Shown: one piece after another, positions 33,701 through 41,384 of the stretch
How positions within the stretch are numbered: position 1 is the stretch's first letter
Layout: the number at the start of each line of letters is the position of its first letter
Virus record (IMG/VR): IMGVR_UViG_3300037342_000011
Location: 1-64,000 of that record
Length of the DNA stretch: 64,000 nt
Source of the DNA: a virus
Direction: 5' to 3' (one strand)
Program-made: the position numbers and the translations under genes
Notes under the pieces: generated by a model
Databases searched by the model: none
Seen by the model: the letters and a program-made list of their open reading frames with translations, nothing else
Told to the model about the DNA's origin: nothing

Positions 33701-34042
33701 TTAACCAGCACCCCACCCCATATCGGTTAGCATTTCCTTCAATATAGCTTTAGCTCCTATGCACGAAACCAAAGCTTGGTGCGTGTAAGCCGACGCGCCG
33801 AACTGATAAGCTTGCACGGCTTTGTAGTAACAAGCTTCAGCCGCACCAACAGCCAACAAAACGTCAACGTTCTTTCTCACAGACGCAAGAATAGCCGCCC
33901 TCACCTCCGGATCAACTTCGCCAGCCGCGTCTCTCGGTATGTTCCTAGACAACGCTTCTAAATCCAGAACCACAAAACGCAGCTTAGGCTTCGGCTTTTC
34001 CTCTTGGGCCAATGGCCCATTCCAAAAAAGCCCTTCACTCAT
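33701..34042 (-). CDS. Hypothetical 113-aa protein
   Basis: Start ATG 34042 (MSEGLFWNGPLAQEEKPKPK), 2 nt after the clamp-like gene stop. Mostly helical with KNVDVLLAVGAAEACYYKAV and YTHQALVSCIGAKAILKEML, weakly hydrophobic but without a clear transmembrane span. Unknown family. Confidence 0.65.
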   Translation of the reverse strand: MSEGLFWNGPLAQEEKPKPKLRFVVLDLEALSRNIPRDAAGEVDPEVRAAILASVRKNVDVLLAVGAAEACYYKAVQAYQFGASAYTHQALVSCIGAKAILKEMLTDMGWGAG

Positions 34043-34044
34043 TT

Positions 34045-35010
34045 TTATTTCCGCCCAACTACATACCCGGCTAATAGCTTGCCACGAAACGGCACTGGTG
34101 CTGGCCACATTTTAGGGCTCCAGGAGTCCGCCACCATCAAAGCTGGTGCAAGAAACCTAGCGCCCCAGGTCGAACAGCCGCCTTCCGGCGTTTCGCATTT
34201 GCTTTCGCTTTCAATTTCAGCTTTGCCAAACTTGCTTTCAATTCGATCAGCATAAATCATAATTGTGTCTTCGGCTAGTTCAGCAATTTCCTTGAACGCG
34301 GTTCTAAAATCTTCTGTTATTTCTTGGGTTGGTTTTTCGTCAAAAGCACTGCGCACCAAGGCAGCGGCCTTTTCAGGGAACTGCCCGATTACAAGCTGCG
34401 AACGCATCCAGGCTTTATTGAACCACTTGAACGCAACATAGTTGTCAGTCCATGCCCAGTGAGTTAGTCCTTCTTCTCGACCTAAAAGAAAATCGACGGC
34501 CCAAGGCGGCAGTAACGCCATGATTTCGCCTAGTTCGTCACATTTTGCGCCGGCAATCGCCACGTTATTTGTGGCATAGGCAAAGCCGTTTTCCAGCGCA
34601 ATACATTGTGAAGCTTGCCGCGAGGGGTCGTCGGAAACAAAGGCGCGAAGTTGTTTTAATAGCGGGAGCAATTCAGTCGGTATTTTTTTCCACTTGGCTT
34701 CGTCAACGCCGGGATGCGACCAATCAGTGAGCGGCAGGGTTTGAATTGTACCTGATAGGCGTCCCGACTTTAATTTTATGTTACCTTCCCCCGCACTGAT
34801 TGTCGGGTTATCGGGCATTCTTTTCAGAACCTTTTCAAATTCCACGCCCGGAACCAGGAAGCCGTCGTTGCCAAAACGCCAAGGATAGGACGCTGTAATG
34901 TTTCCGTCCGTGGCACTAATCATACCATCGGCCACGCGATAGTAGGTCATCGACGCGCCAATGTCCTTGGTAGCCAAGGCGGCGTTTAGCCATGTGATCG
35001 TGGTTTTCAT
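34045..35010 (-). CDS. DNA polymerase sliding-clamp-like protein
   Basis: 321 aa. N-terminal half resembles beta-clamp repeats: RVADGMISATDGNITASYPW, FLVPGVEFEKVLKRM, NPTISAGEGNIKLKSGRLSG and TIQTLPLTDW. The C-terminal half is less conserved. ATG after CACAGGAG and immediately downstream of the methyltransferase gene. No phage polymerase gene is seen in the window. It might therefore load a host polymerase. Assignment is by pattern and could be wrong. Confidence 0.6.
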   Translation of the reverse strand: MKTTITWLNAALATKDIGASMTYYRVADGMISATDGNITASYPWRFGNDGFLVPGVEFEKVLKRMPDNPTISAGEGNIKLKSGRLSGTIQTLPLTDWSHPGVDEAKWKKIPTELLPLLKQLRAFVSDDPSRQASQCIALENGFAYATNNVAIAGAKCDELGEIMALLPPWAVDFLLGREEGLTHWAWTDNYVAFKWFNKAWMRSQLVIGQFPEKAAALVRSAFDEKPTQEITEDFRTAFKEIAELAEDTIMIYADRIESKFGKAEIESESKCETPEGGCSTWGARFLAPALMVADSWSPKMWPAPVPFRGKLLAGYVVGRK

Positions 35011-35011
35011 T

Positions 35012-35998
35012 TTAGGTAAGCTCCTGTGTTTCGTAAACGTTCAGCTTGATTTCGTCTGTTCGCTTGTCTACGTCGTCTATGTTTCTTATGGCTTGCTTGA
35101 AGTAGCTCGTTTTCAATTCCATGCCAAGCGCGCGACGACCATTGCGTAACGCGCTATAAACCTCGGAGCCAACGCCCATGAACGGCGTCAATATAGTCTC
35201 TCCTGGGTTACTCCATAAGGTAACGCACCGTTCAATCACGTCTAGCTGCAATGGATGGACGTGCTTTTCGTCGTCCTGATCCTTGGATTGTTTGAACGGC
35301 AGAACATTTTCAATCCGAACATCGTCCCAAAAGGCGCTGGCGTATTGTCGCCAGATCCAATGAGAATACCTATTTTCAATTTGATTGCCGGTATAGCCTC
35401 GAAATTTCAGCAACTCGTTTGGGATCTGCCGCGAACCTGCATACCGGTCTAATCCTGTCGGGTGCGCGATTGGAATTTGATTTTCACCCTTGCGGCGAAA
35501 AACCAAAAGATAGTCAGCCGAAGCAACGCTGCAACGCGAACTATCGTCCACGATACTTTTATGAGCTAGATTTTTTGCCATCGTGCGATTGCGAACGGCA
35601 AGCGGTTCTTTCCAGACTACGTACCGAGCAATATACCGAAATCCTTCTTTTTCATGTAGCCGTATAATGTCGCCGGGAAAATCGATTAAGTGGTCCGTCC
35701 CGGAATTGCCGCTAGGCACGTCCATACAATGAACGGCAGTCATGCGCCCTGGTAGCGTGAGACGAAATATCTGTTGAATTACAAAAGAATAGTGATCGAA
35801 AAACTGATTGTAATTTATGCAGTTCGACAAATCGCGGTCGTTACTGGAATAATTGTAAAGTGCGCCGCCAGACGTGGCGAACGGCGGACTGTAAATTGAC
35901 ATGTGAACCGACTCGTCAGGCAATGACTGCATGACTTCAATACAATCCCCATTATAGATTGCGTACTTGTCGGATATTTTTTGACTGATTACAGCCAT
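35012..35998 (-). CDS. DNA N4/N6 methyltransferase (SPPF type)
   Basis: 328 aa. Catalytic SPPF (YSPPFATSG, residues 37-40) near the N-terminus and the AdoMet motif FMGVGS plus GMELKTSYF near the C-terminus give the beta-class order. Between them lies WKEPLAVRNRTMAKNLAHKS. The gene overlaps the SF2 helicase gene (35989-37386), so a two-component modification or anti-restriction unit is plausible. Probably an orphan methylase because no restriction nuclease is nearby. Confidence 0.87.
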   Translation of the reverse strand: MAVISQKISDKYAIYNGDCIEVMQSLPDESVHMSIYSPPFATSGGALYNYSSNDRDLSNCINYNQFFDHYSFVIQQIFRLTLPGRMTAVHCMDVPSGNSGTDHLIDFPGDIIRLHEKEGFRYIARYVVWKEPLAVRNRTMAKNLAHKSIVDDSSRCSVASADYLLVFRRKGENQIPIAHPTGLDRYAGSRQIPNELLKFRGYTGNQIENRYSHWIWRQYASAFWDDVRIENVLPFKQSKDQDDEKHVHPLQLDVIERCVTLWSNPGETILTPFMGVGSEVYSALRNGRRALGMELKTSYFKQAIRNIDDVDKRTDEIKLNVYETQELT

Positions 35999-37386
35999 GA
36001 TGGCACCTCTTCGATCTGATTGAATTGCGTGTTTCGTTCTATTTTTAGCGCATCGTTCATGTGTTTAGTTAGGTTCGAAAAGGCATTTTCTGCGGCTACA
36101 GACTTACGTTGCAGGTTTTGCAGAATAGCCTTTCCGCCTTCAGACGCAATCATGTCTGATACCACTTTATTCTTTTGGCCAAACCGCCAGCACCTCCTGA
36201 CGGCTTGATAGTATTGTTCAAAGCTGTGCGACGGGAAAGAGGTCATGTGCGAACAGTGTTGAAAGTTCAGCCCCCACGCACCTATTTTTGGTTTTGTTAT
36301 CAGCACTCGTAGTTGTCCGCTTGTAAAGGCTATAAACTTTTCTTCTTTTTCCTCGTCGCTGTCTTTGCCGCTTATCTGTTGCGAACCGCTGACAAGCTTT
36401 GAAAGAATGTCGCCCTCGTCATTTAGGTGACACCACATTAATGCTGGTTTTTTAGTGCCGCTTACTAGGCTGGCAGCTAGTTCGCACCTCTGATCGAGCG
36501 ACCTGCGCCCTTCCTGGCGCTGTTCCTTTAGCCCGATTGCCGGAACAGCAAACAAGGTGCCGGGCAGCGGTTCTTCTTGTTTGATAAAATGGTTCTGTTC
36601 AATTAGTTTTGGCAAAATAAACTTTTTATCTTCAAAGCCCAAATCTGACGGCTTGCGACAAGCGCGCGCCCAAGACGACACCCATCGCCAAAAGTTCAAT
36701 TCGGCATGACCTTTGAACCGCCACTTTGCGTCCTCGTCTAACTGAGCAAAGTTTTTGCCGTGATGCCTAAACGACATCGGGCGTATTGTGTTTTGGTTGT
36801 TTTTGAAAAACCTAGTAAGCATATCGGTGTACCCAAGCTCTCCTAAGGCTTCCGATGATGTGCCAAATTCGATATAATCGTTTGGCGCAGCGGTTGCTGT
36901 GCAAAGCAGCCGGTACGGAATCTTTTTCATAAATTCCGTTATTTCTTTCCGCCTAGTCCCGTCAAAAGATTTTAGAATGCTGCTCTCATCGCAGACACAG
37001 CCAGCAAAGTCGTCTGGATTGAAGTAGTGTAGCCGTTCATAGTTTGTAATGTTTATTCCAGTTTCGACGTAACCGTTGTTTGTGCGTATCGCCTGAATGT
37101 CAAATTTGTTGGCTTCCTCTAGCGTCTGATAGGACACAGAAAGCGGAGTCAAAATAAGAACAGGTTTATTAGTTTTTCGAACGATGTTCTCGGCCCACAC
37201 AAGTTGCATGGGGGTTTTACCAAGTCCGCAATCGGCAAAAATTGCTGCGCGGCCCTTGCGCACCGACCAATCAACAAGTGACTTTTGAAAGTCGAAAAGA
37301 AAATCAGGCAGCCACAGCGGTTCAAACCCCGATTGGTTATCGAGCTGCATTTTACGAGAAATAAATTCGTTGTAGTTATTTTGCAT
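35989..37386 (-). CDS. SNF2/DEAD-like helicase paired with the methyltransferase
   Basis: 465 aa. Motif I FADCGLGKT, motif Ia VLILTPLSVS, motif II VCDESS (variant of DExx), motif III LCTATAA, and C-terminal QYYQAVRRCWRFGQKNKVV as motif VI. Ends 10 nt inside the methyltransferase gene. Such helicase-methylase pairs occur in phages and may remodel DNA for modification; the role is inferred. Confidence 0.85.
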   Translation of the reverse strand: MQNNYNEFISRKMQLDNQSGFEPLWLPDFLFDFQKSLVDWSVRKGRAAIFADCGLGKTPMQLVWAENIVRKTNKPVLILTPLSVSYQTLEEANKFDIQAIRTNNGYVETGINITNYERLHYFNPDDFAGCVCDESSILKSFDGTRRKEITEFMKKIPYRLLCTATAAPNDYIEFGTSSEALGELGYTDMLTRFFKNNQNTIRPMSFRHHGKNFAQLDEDAKWRFKGHAELNFWRWVSSWARACRKPSDLGFEDKKFILPKLIEQNHFIKQEEPLPGTLFAVPAIGLKEQRQEGRRSLDQRCELAASLVSGTKKPALMWCHLNDEGDILSKLVSGSQQISGKDSDEEKEEKFIAFTSGQLRVLITKPKIGAWGLNFQHCSHMTSFPSHSFEQYYQAVRRCWRFGQKNKVVSDMIASEGGKAILQNLQRKSVAAENAFSNLTKHMNDALKIERNTQFNQIEEVPSWL

Positions 37387-37804
37387 TTTTAACCCTGTTA
37401 GCTTTTATTTTTGAAGGCACCATAAAATTTAAGTCTGAGTTAGAGACAAGATAATAAGCGGCGCGATCTAGGTTTTCCGGGTCGTCGCCAAACTTCCCCA
37501 AACCCATGTTGCATGAATTGCACAACAATCCACGAATTTTACCAGTAGCGTGACAATGATCTACATAAAAATGATTGCCGTTGCCTCCCGGTTTTCTGGT
37601 GCGACAAATTGCGCAAGCGCCGTCTTGTTCAAACATCAAAGCTTCGTAATCTTTGAACCCAATTCCAAAAGACAAATAAAGGCGTTCTTCACGTCGTTTG
37701 TATTTGCTACGACCTCGCGCCGCCGATTTACATTGTTCTCTATGTGCCGGATCAGAGGCATATTTTGCACGTCTGTTGGCGTTCCACTGATCTCTGTTGT
37801 TCAT
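37376..37804 (-). CDS. Endonuclease VII-like HNH nuclease
   Basis: 142 aa. Zinc and HNH-type core ACAICRTRKPGGNGNHFYVD, HCHATGKIRGLLCNSCNMGL, then GKFGDDPENLDRAAYYL is the recombination endonuclease VII family. In T4 the family resolves branched DNA before packaging. Many small relatives are homing enzymes. The start of the helicase gene overlaps its stop. Both roles remain open. Confidence 0.87.
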   Translation of the reverse strand: MNNRDQWNANRRAKYASDPAHREQCKSAARGRSKYKRREERLYLSFGIGFKDYEALMFEQDGACAICRTRKPGGNGNHFYVDHCHATGKIRGLLCNSCNMGLGKFGDDPENLDRAAYYLVSNSDLNFMVPSKIKANRVKNAK

Positions 37805-37814
37805 TTTTTCAATC

Positions 37815-37955
37815 TCAAAACGTAACGCAGGAAGTTAAAACACCAGCTGCAAGCCAGTAGATTGATCGGCGCCAGTCTTGTTGGAATGCGTAGACAACGC
37901 CAGCCCCAACATCGAGAACAATAAGAACGACTGGAAACACCTTTGAATAATTCAC
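37815..37955 (-). CDS. Small membrane protein (46 aa)
   Basis: GTG start at 37955 overlaps the Mom-like gene stop (GTGA); stop TGA at 37815. Two hydrophobic stretches, KVFPVVLIVLDVGAGVVYAF and SIYWLAAGVLTSCVTF, flank a QQDWRR turn, predicting a two-span hairpin. Coupling to the modification gene makes it likely to be expressed. Confidence 0.62.
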   Translation of the reverse strand: MNYSKVFPVVLIVLDVGAGVVYAFQQDWRRSIYWLAAGVLTSCVTF

Positions 37956-38662
37956 CAATCGTTCTCAGAATTTGGAGCGGCCCCGACGGGTTGCACGTCG
38001 CTCGCGCCTCTTGGAAGAGGTTCGTCCAATGGACGGGCCGCGTTAGGTTTAGGGAAGGGCAGTATTTCCCACTTATACCGTCGGCATAAAGGTTTTAGGT
38101 TTCGACGCAACGGCTTAACATAGAGATATTTCGGGAGTGCCTCAACAATTGACCACTTAGGAAACAACGCCAGTATTTTTTCTGCCTTGTGTGTACCATA
38201 ACTGGCATTAATACTGCGCGCGTGTAGAAACGCCCCGCTTTCAGTCTTATAGCCAGCAACTTTGTCACCCGGTACGCCTTTCTCGCCGCAATAGTAAAAT
38301 CCAGACGCTTGATAGATACCGCCGTGGTGATTCTCAGCGCTATCCGCGTAACTTACGCAAACTGCATAAGGCGTATTAGCTCGTAGCCATCGCAGCGACC
38401 AGCAAACAAACTTAGAAAGTGGCTCTTTGTAAGAAGGCAACCGCACTAACCGGGTTAGCTCAATTGCCCCGTCCGTCAGATATTTATTGACTGGGTTGCT
38501 GTAAATAGCCACAGCTAGAGGCTCCCCATAGTCGCCAAACAATCCACCTTCAGCCCTTGCGGCAAAGATACATGAGCAAGAGCCAGGCATTCTGCCGGAG
38601 TAGTGATGGTCACGGATTAGTGGCCACACTTCCTCTGGTTGTGCTGAACAGAATGAGATCAC
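37952..38662 (-). CDS. Mu Mom-like DNA modification protein
   Basis: 236 aa. Pattern typical of Mom-family GNAT-like proteins: RDHHYSGRMPGSCSCIFAAR, then LVRLPSYKEPLSKFVCWSLR, CVSYADSAENHHGGIYQASG and FYYCGEKG. In phage Mu, Mom converts adenine to a carbamoylmethyl derivative that resists restriction. Here the C-terminus adds a proline-rich extension. The Dam-type methylase (45317-45847) and SPPF methylase add to an anti-restriction set. Chemistry in this phage is unknown. Confidence 0.78.
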   Translation of the reverse strand: MISFCSAQPEEVWPLIRDHHYSGRMPGSCSCIFAARAEGGLFGDYGEPLAVAIYSNPVNKYLTDGAIELTRLVRLPSYKEPLSKFVCWSLRWLRANTPYAVCVSYADSAENHHGGIYQASGFYYCGEKGVPGDKVAGYKTESGAFLHARSINASYGTHKAEKILALFPKWSIVEALPKYLYVKPLRRNLKPLCRRYKWEILPFPKPNAARPLDEPLPRGASDVQPVGAAPNSENDW

Positions 38663-39579
38663 TTGACGAAATAACGAGTAGGCTTGCCTTTTTCCTTTAG
38701 TTTCTTAACCTTCAGGCCGCAAACCTTGGCTTGCTGCATCACGCCGACCGCTTTCCATCCGGTCGCTCTCAGAATGTCCTCCTTGGTGCAACCAGATGCG
38801 CGCTGCAAAAGCTTGGCCACGATTTCGGTCTTTGAACCGGATTTGATTTTGCCGGCGACTTTAGCTTTCTTGGTGGCTTTGACTTTCTTACCCCTCACCT
38901 TCGCCTTACTTGCCTTCTTACTCTTCTTGACCATTCCGGCCTCCTCTGCTTGCCCGGCGTTGGGTTGATCGCCCGTTGCTGGTGCCGCGTCAGCAGAGGC
39001 TTCTTCGCTAGCTAATTGGGCCGTCGCAGCGGTAACAACCTCCGCAGCGGCTGTCCATTCCTTTATCGTTGCTCCAGTAGTGTCTTTCACCTCAACCCGC
39101 ACCACGCGGGTAACGCCACCGCGTTTGACCGCGTGAGTAATTTGAGCATCGATTTGTTCAGGTGTAGCATCGGCCTTAACCGAAGTAACGCCGCGAGCGA
39201 CAATCTCGCCCTTGGCATTAAACGGCGTAATAGCTAGGCGGTCCATATTGTTTTTCTCCTGTGTTGGTGGGTAACGGAAACCTTTGTTTTCATCGTCGAT
39301 GTACCTACCCTTGATCCAATCCCAACGCAAGCCGAAGTAGTCAATTTTTTGGAGTTTCTTTTTGTTGAGTTGGTTTTGCATACGGGCAATGCGTTGCGCG
39401 GTGGCTTCTTTCTTTTGTTGGGCTCTGAGTTGGAGTTCGGCCTCGAGGCGCGGGTCTTGATAGGTGTGGAATTTAGGCGGATTGGCGTCCCACCAAGCTT
39501 GGCGTTCGGCTTTAGTTTTGAACAGCTGAACCGGGAAGCCATCTTCAATCATCAAAAGTTGGTGAGGGAGATATTGCAT
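38659..39579 (-). CDS. Two-part protein with basic linker and wHTH C-terminus
   Basis: 306 aa frame. Residues 1-110 are Arg/Gln/Lys-rich helices (RAQQKKEATAQRIARMQNQL). From residue 112 a second ATG at 39246 has a perfect CACAGGAG ribosome-binding site, beginning MDRLAITPFNAKGEIVARGV. The later part is a Lys/Ala-rich linker (KKSKKASKAKVRGKKVKATK) and a DUF3489-like winged helix (SKTEIVAKLLQRASGCTKED). Either one fused protein or a long and a 195-aa internal product. Possibly DNA-binding. Confidence 0.7.
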   Translation of the reverse strand: MQYLPHQLLMIEDGFPVQLFKTKAERQAWWDANPPKFHTYQDPRLEAELQLRAQQKKEATAQRIARMQNQLNKKKLQKIDYFGLRWDWIKGRYIDDENKGFRYPPTQEKNNMDRLAITPFNAKGEIVARGVTSVKADATPEQIDAQITHAVKRGGVTRVVRVEVKDTTGATIKEWTAAAEVVTAATAQLASEEASADAAPATGDQPNAGQAEEAGMVKKSKKASKAKVRGKKVKATKKAKVAGKIKSGSKTEIVAKLLQRASGCTKEDILRATGWKAVGVMQQAKVCGLKVKKLKEKGKPTRYFVK

Positions 39580-39583
39580 TTTA

Positions 39584-39853
39584 TTAGCCTTCTACCGTAT
39601 CAAACGTAACCGTCGTGCAAGTAAGCGGGCGGTTAGGCTCGCCGTCTTGGCGTATGGGATGCTTTGGAGAGACTTTTTTCCAGAACTCCAACGCACTTTC
39701 TAGACCATCAAACTTCATCGCCTGTTTGGGGCTAACCGTAAACGTGCCGTGCCCTTGACCATTGTAAGCGTCGTGGTCAAAAGTTTCGAGATATTGCCCG
39801 GCAATGGGGCAATGATACCCTGCGGCGAAGCCAATGACGCGAATAACAATCAT
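39584..39853 (-). CDS. Hypothetical 89-aa protein
   Basis: Starts MIVIRVIGFAAGYHCPIAGQ, followed by YLETFDHDAYNGQGHGTFTV and a C-terminal strand TCTTVTFDTVEG. Compact alpha-beta protein. ATG overlaps the upstream membrane peptide gene stop. No family recognised. Confidence 0.65.
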   Translation of the reverse strand: MIVIRVIGFAAGYHCPIAGQYLETFDHDAYNGQGHGTFTVSPKQAMKFDGLESALEFWKKVSPKHPIRQDGEPNRPLTCTTVTFDTVEG

Positions 39854-39981
39854 CTTGTCACCCGTTCTGCAAAGCAGGTTTGTTTAATGCAACGTGTTTC
39901 CTTGTGGCTGGCCGTAAAGAGAATGAAGATTAGGGAAGCGACAAGAGCCACAATGCCCAACTTGTTTAATTCGGGGGTCAT
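39850..39981 (-). CDS. Small membrane peptide (43 aa)
   Basis: ATG 39981 overlaps the previous stop and its TGA overlaps the next ATG. One hydrophobic span (LGIVALVASLIFILFTAS) with a Cys-containing basic tail. Double coupling supports it. Function unknown. Confidence 0.55.
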   Translation of the reverse strand: MTPELNKLGIVALVASLIFILFTASHKETRCIKQTCFAERVTR

Positions 39982-40211
39982 TGGGTTGGGCCTTGAGGAA
40001 AATAGAGTTGCCCCTGCTTTCGAACCTTGCCGATTGATTCCAGCGCAGACATGACGCCTTCGAATTGGCGAAGGTTCAAAACGCCCATAAGCAAAGCGTA
40101 CAAATGGCCAGCCGGTAAGCCGTCGGGGCTTAGTGCGATGGTTTCAACAATGCAATCGCAAATTTGTTTCAAAGTTTCGGCCTGCTTGGGGGTCATGGGG
40201 TTAGGTGTCAT
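39978..40211 (-). CDS. Hypothetical 77-aa protein
   Basis: ATG 40211 overlaps the upstream stop (ATGA). Helical: MTPKQAETLKQICDCIVETI, then LPAGHLYALLMGVLNLRQFE and SIGKVRKQGQLYF, resembling a winged helix in layout. Probably a small DNA- or protein-binding factor. Family unknown. Confidence 0.6.
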   Translation of the reverse strand: MTPNPMTPKQAETLKQICDCIVETIALSPDGLPAGHLYALLMGVLNLRQFEGVMSALESIGKVRKQGQLYFPQGPTQ

Positions 40212-40384
40212 AGCGTCCTCGCCGTGACTTTTCGATCCTCGGTAATAACAACCCATTCCCCGGTTTTGTTATCGACGCCGACTACAAGCTTATTGAGCTT
40301 GCAAAAATCAAGAAGCAAGTCGGCGTCTTTTTCGTTAGGGTAACCAAGCTTGGCGGCAAGTGCCTTAGCTGCTTGTTTGGTCAT
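40208..40384 (-). CDS. Hypothetical 58-aa protein
   Basis: Start ATG 40384 (MTKQAAKALAAKLGYPNEKD), directly after the membrane peptide gene stop. Helix followed by strands (KLVVGVDNKTGEWVVITEDR). Compact and soluble. Function unknown. Confidence 0.6.
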   Translation of the reverse strand: MTKQAAKALAAKLGYPNEKDADLLLDFCKLNKLVVGVDNKTGEWVVITEDRKVTARTL

Positions 40385-40388
40385 CGGA

Positions 40389-40496
40389 TCACCACTGCAC
40401 AAAATTGATGTAGTAAGCGACCAAAAACAAAGTGCCGGCGACGAGGGCTAGGGCGACGACCGCGTGGCAAAGAAAGTTAGCGAGGGGGTTTAGCAT
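40389..40496 (-). CDS. Single-span membrane peptide (35 aa)
   Basis: ATG 40496 after CACAGGAG at good spacing. The sequence (LANFLCHAVVALALVAGTLF then LVAYYINFVQW) is one long hydrophobic helix. Early-region peptide; role unknown. Confidence 0.58.
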   Translation of the reverse strand: MLNPLANFLCHAVVALALVAGTLFLVAYYINFVQW

Positions 40497-40513
40497 TTTA
40501 GGGCTCCTGTGAT

Positions 40514-40711
40514 TTAGTCGTTGTACCAGTTTTGTTGCGCTTCCTTGCGCGCGTCGTATAGCTTGCGCAGCAAAGAACATTCCGCGCCTTGGCCTTCTTT
40601 TGTGTAGCGCACGTCACCAGCGTTCTTGCCAAACAGCTTGGTCAATTGGACTGACCAAGCCTTATCGGTGGCGAGTGCTTTGCGGTGAATTTCAGTGCCG
40701 AGTTTAGGCAT
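40514..40711 (-). CDS. Hypothetical 65-aa protein
   Basis: ATG 40711 with CACAGGAGGA upstream. Basic helical protein (MPKLGTEIHRKALATDKAWS, then LLRKLYDARKEAQQNWYND). First gene of the leftward early operon, facing the divergent promoter region 40712-40988. Confidence 0.65.
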   Translation of the reverse strand: MPKLGTEIHRKALATDKAWSVQLTKLFGKNAGDVRYTKEGQGAECSLLRKLYDARKEAQQNWYND

Positions 40712-40933
40712 TTAAACATCCTCCTGTGAACAAGAACAATCTACTCTAAACCATCAAAAGAAGCAAGCCCAAATATATCCTTATAAACAGCCCCTTTTGC
40801 GGCCCCGACCGGGCTTTCGTCAAAACTGAAGCCACAGGAGGAGGGCTAGGAATCGCGGGAGCGACTACAACCGACCTTCTTAGGCCCCTGGTTAGGGGGC
40901 CAACCGCGTTTTGAACCGCAAGGGTTTAATACC
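40712..40933. promoter_or_regulatory. Divergent intergenic control region
   Basis: Between leftward and rightward operons. Contains a GGCCCC/GGGGCC 6-bp hairpin (40883-40888 with 40996-independent arm at 40896-40901), a CCCG/CGGG element near 40805, and AT-rich runs near 40770-40785 that may hold the leftward -10. No gene is seen. Confidence 0.4.
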
Positions 40934-40962
40934 TTGCGTTGCCTACAAAGGCAAATTATAAT
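40934..40962 (+). promoter_or_regulatory. Sigma70-like promoter with an inverted repeat in its spacer
   Basis: TTGCGT (40934-40939), 17-nt spacer, TATAAT (40957-40962). The spacer contains TTGCC(TACAAA)GGCAA (40939-40954), an operator-like inverted repeat. It drives the rightward operon whose first gene begins 26 nt downstream. Confidence 0.65.
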
Positions 40963-40988
40963 TACCGGCTACACAGGAGCTATCTATC

Positions 40989-41384
40989 TTGCAATTAACT
41001 TTGCCCATGTCTTACAAACTCCTCGTCTGCGGTGGTCGTGACTTTTCGGACCAAATCCTGCTTTTCAAAACTCTCGACTCTTTGCCACGCCCGATCCTTG
41101 TGATCGAAGGCGGCCAGCGCAAGTTTGATCCAATTTTGAAACGCACTATTGGCGGCGCTGATTTTTGGGCAATGTGTTGGGCGCAAGCTAGAGGAATTGA
41201 ATACGTGACCGAAAATGCAGAGTGGCGCAGGTTAGGCCGCGCGGCAGGTGCTGCTAGGAATGCTTTAATGTTGAAAAAGTATAAGCCGAATTTGGTCGTG
41301 GCTTTTCCGGGCGGACGCGGGACGGCAAACATGGTACGACTGGCCACGGAAGCGGGGGTTAGGGTTATGATGGTGGAAGTATGA
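40989..41384 (+). CDS. SLOG-family DUF2493 protein
   Basis: 131 aa from a TTG 9 nt after AGGAG; an ATG at 41007 gives a 125-aa form. The pattern KLLVCGGRDFSDQILLFKTL, ILVIEGGQRKF, GGADFWAMCWAQARGI and NLVVAFPGGRGTANMVRLA is DUF2493/YspA-like SLOG. SLOG proteins bind nucleotide-type ligands. Function in phage is unknown. First gene of the rightward operon. Confidence 0.85.
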   Translation: MQLTLPMSYKLLVCGGRDFSDQILLFKTLDSLPRPILVIEGGQRKFDPILKRTIGGADFWAMCWAQARGIEYVTENAEWRRLGRAAGAARNALMLKKYKPNLVVAFPGGRGTANMVRLATEAGVRVMMVEV

